Source of the DNA: Anaerolineae bacterium
GTDB taxonomy: Bacteria > Chloroflexota > Anaerolineae > B4-G1
Reading direction: 5' to 3'
NCBI GenBank assembly: GCA_030612185.1
Contig: JAUWOI010000247.1
Span: 1 to 6,731 of the forward strand
Length of the DNA: 6,731 nt
Both the position numbers and the translations under genes were made by a program. Positions 5,422 through 6,731 of the stretch are shown in pieces. The notes under the pieces are model-generated. The model was not told the DNA's origin, did no database searches, and was given only the letters and a program-made list of their open reading frames with translations. How positions within the stretch are numbered: position 1 is the first letter of the stretch; each line of letters starts with the position of its first letter.

Positions 5422-6551
5422 TGAGCATAATGAGCGTAACGAGTAAGAGGGTGTTACTTGGCTTACTTCTAATCGCGTCCGGCCTGATGGCGGTAGCCTG
5501 TGGTCAGGCGCCAACACCTATGCCGGCGCCAATAGACCAGACATCCGAACCGGCACTGCCTAACCTGCTGGTCCAGGCCGAGGGGGAAGTGTGGCTGCGC
5601 CGCGCGGGCTGGAGTGATTTTCTTCCGGCGGGGTTCGGTGTCGCCGTAGCGCCGGGCGATCTGCTGCGCGTGGCCGAAGGCAGCACTGGGGTCATCTTTT
5701 GTGGCGCTGAAACGATGTGGGAGGAGGGGCCTAGCTCTCTGCTCGCCGATGGGCTGGAACATGGCGTGCCCTGCCAGGCTGGCCGGCCTCCTCGTCCCTG
5801 GTCAGACGTTGCCGCTCTGCGCGGTGAGAAGGAGGACAAAAACCCATACGTCCTGCGCCCCCGAAATACGGCGCTCTTGAACAGCCGCCCCTCGCTGGGC
5901 TGGCATCCCCTGCCAGACGTAGACACCTACACAATCACGCTGCTCGGCGACGACGGGCAGGAGCGGGCGCCGGTTCAAGCGACAGGTGGGGGACTGGACT
6001 GGCCGGAGGACTGGCCGCCGCTGGAGTCACGCGCGACCTACGTGTTGGTCATTGAGGGAGATGGACAGCGTTCCGACGAGGGCAGCGAGGGACATGCCGG
6101 ACTGGGCTTCTGGCTGCTGCCGGCTGAGGAAGCAGAGTCGGTGCAAGCGTTGGAAGCGCGGCTGCGCGCCCAGTCGCTCAGCCCAACTGCCGCCGACATG
6201 TTGGTGGCCGAACTCTACCTGGGCCACGGGTTGCGCGCCGAGGCCTCCCAATTGCTGCAAGAGTTGACTGCGAGCGACGAGGCCCCGGCAGTGCAACTGG
6301 CTCTGGGCCGGGTGTACCTCGAAATGGGGTTGGCCACAGAGGCCCAGGAAGCCTTCGCCCAGGCTCTGGCGGGGGCACAGACCACAGGCGAGTTGGAAGC
6401 GGAGGCGGCGGCGCAGGTTGGGTTGGGGCTGGCGGCCCGGCTCCTGGCTGATGGGACAGGAGAGGAACACCTGCAAGCGGCGCGAGCGCTCTACGAGCAG
6501 ATTGGCGACCAGGACGGCATGGAGCAGGTAGACCAACTGCTGGCCGAGTGA
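5421..6551 (+). CDS. Lipoprotein with FecR-like domain, Ig/FN3-like segment and C-terminal TPR-like helices
   Basis: A 376-aa exported protein. The N-terminus is a lipoprotein signal: basic SKR (8-10), hydrophobic core 11-26 and lipobox AVAC with Cys27 as the lipidation site, then a Pro-rich linker (31-47). Residues ~48-110 resemble the FecR beta domain (QAEGEVWLRRAGWSDFLPAG, then VAPGDLLRVAEGSTGVIF). The protein lacks the cytoplasmic anti-sigma part of true FecR, so this is a ligand- or partner-binding domain and not evidence for iron signalling. Residues ~145-213 look like an Ig/FN3-like strand set (RPSLGWHPLPDVDTYTITLL). Residues ~230-376 are Ala/Leu/Glu-rich helices with TPR-like spacing. 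Cys94 and Cys118 could form a disulphide. The start at 5421 has TAGGG (5406-5410) upstream; ATG 5430 is an alternative. The TPR membrane protein upstream and the secreted protein downstream suggest a surface complex. Confidence 0.82.
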   Translation: MSIMSVTSKRVLLGLLLIASGLMAVACGQAPTPMPAPIDQTSEPALPNLLVQAEGEVWLRRAGWSDFLPAGFGVAVAPGDLLRVAEGSTGVIFCGAETMWEEGPSSLLADGLEHGVPCQAGRPPRPWSDVAALRGEKEDKNPYVLRPRNTALLNSRPSLGWHPLPDVDTYTITLLGDDGQERAPVQATGGGLDWPEDWPPLESRATYVLVIEGDGQRSDEGSEGHAGLGFWLLPAEEAESVQALEARLRAQSLSPTAADMLVAELYLGHGLRAEASQLLQELTASDEAPAVQLALGRVYLEMGLATEAQEAFAQALAGAQTTGELEAEAAAQVGLGLAARLLADGTGEEHLQAARALYEQIGDQDGMEQVDQLLAE

Positions 6552-6580
6552 TCATCCAGGCGGGGCTGGGAAGGTACACA

Positions 6581-6731
6581 ATGAACATCAAGCGAATTGG
6601 ATTCTTGGGCCGTCTGATCATGGTGCTGTTGTTGCTATCTATTATGGAGCAGCCGGTCGCGGCCGTGCCGCCCGCCCAGGAACCAACACCACCCCCCGAT
6701 GAAAATGTGCTTTTCGAGGATGATTTCAGCA
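6581..6731 (+). CDS. Secreted protein, 5' end only (truncated by the window edge)
   Basis: The first 50 codons of a gene running off the window. The ATG at 6581 follows GGAAGG (6569-6574) at 6 nt and lies 29 nt after the lipoprotein stop, so it is probably in the same operon. The N-terminus has a basic segment (KRIGFLGR, residues 4-11), a hydrophobic core (LIMVLLLLSI, 12-21) and a small-residue cleavage region near VAA (26-28), a classical Sec signal peptide. A Pro-rich linker (PTPPPDE) follows, then VLFEDDFS. A DDFS motif right after the signal often opens LamG/concanavalin-like carbohydrate- or protein-binding domains in exported proteins, but only the motif itself is visible here. Function is undetermined. 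Confidence 0.75.
   Translation, partial: MNIKRIGFLGRLIMVLLLLSIMEQPVAAVPPAQEPTPPPDENVLFEDDFS

Overview
The window looks like chromosomal DNA from an environmental, GC-rich bacterium, most plausibly of the phylum Chloroflexota (Anaerolineae-like). The basis is indirect: a LiaF-like membrane protein, membrane TPR and FecR/TPR lipoprotein genes, and several dispersed palindromic intergenic repeats of kinds I associate with such genomes. There is no rRNA, tRNA or ribosomal protein gene to fix the taxonomy. All credible genes are on the + strand.

Region 1 (1-333) has no gene. It holds two tandem copies of a repeat built from ACACGGAT-type units arranged as an imperfect inverted repeat. The second copy is interrupted by a 47-bp nested palindrome. 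Region 2 (334-2097) is a translationally coupled pair: a Pol-beta-fold nucleotidyltransferase (378 aa) and a GNAT acetyltransferase. Both families modify small molecules, including aminoglycosides, but the substrates here cannot be read from sequence. The GNAT frame runs about 49 codons past its natural end, through what may be the fossil 3' end of another gene. Region 3 (2090-4038) is a LiaF-like membrane protein overlapping, by TTGA, a GPH/MelB-type MFS transporter. The four genes of regions 2-3 are packed closely enough to be co-transcribed. In sampled lines the nucleotidyltransferase gene is clearly less GC-rich than the transporter gene (about 45% against 67% in two 60-base samples), which fits recent arrival of the first module.

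Region 4 (4039-4330) is intergenic. It holds a plausible sigma70-type promoter, a fold-back repeat with two perfect 8-bp hairpins, and a separate 13-bp inverted repeat lying between two near-identical 12-bp direct repeats. Region 5 (4331-6731) looks like a cell-envelope operon: a membrane-anchored TPR protein, a 31-codon ORF linked by ATGA and TAATG overlaps, a lipoprotein with a FecR-like domain and C-terminal TPR-like helices, and the start of a secreted protein cut by the window end. All three larger products are predicted to act at or outside the membrane, probably together in a surface assembly or sensing complex of unknown function.
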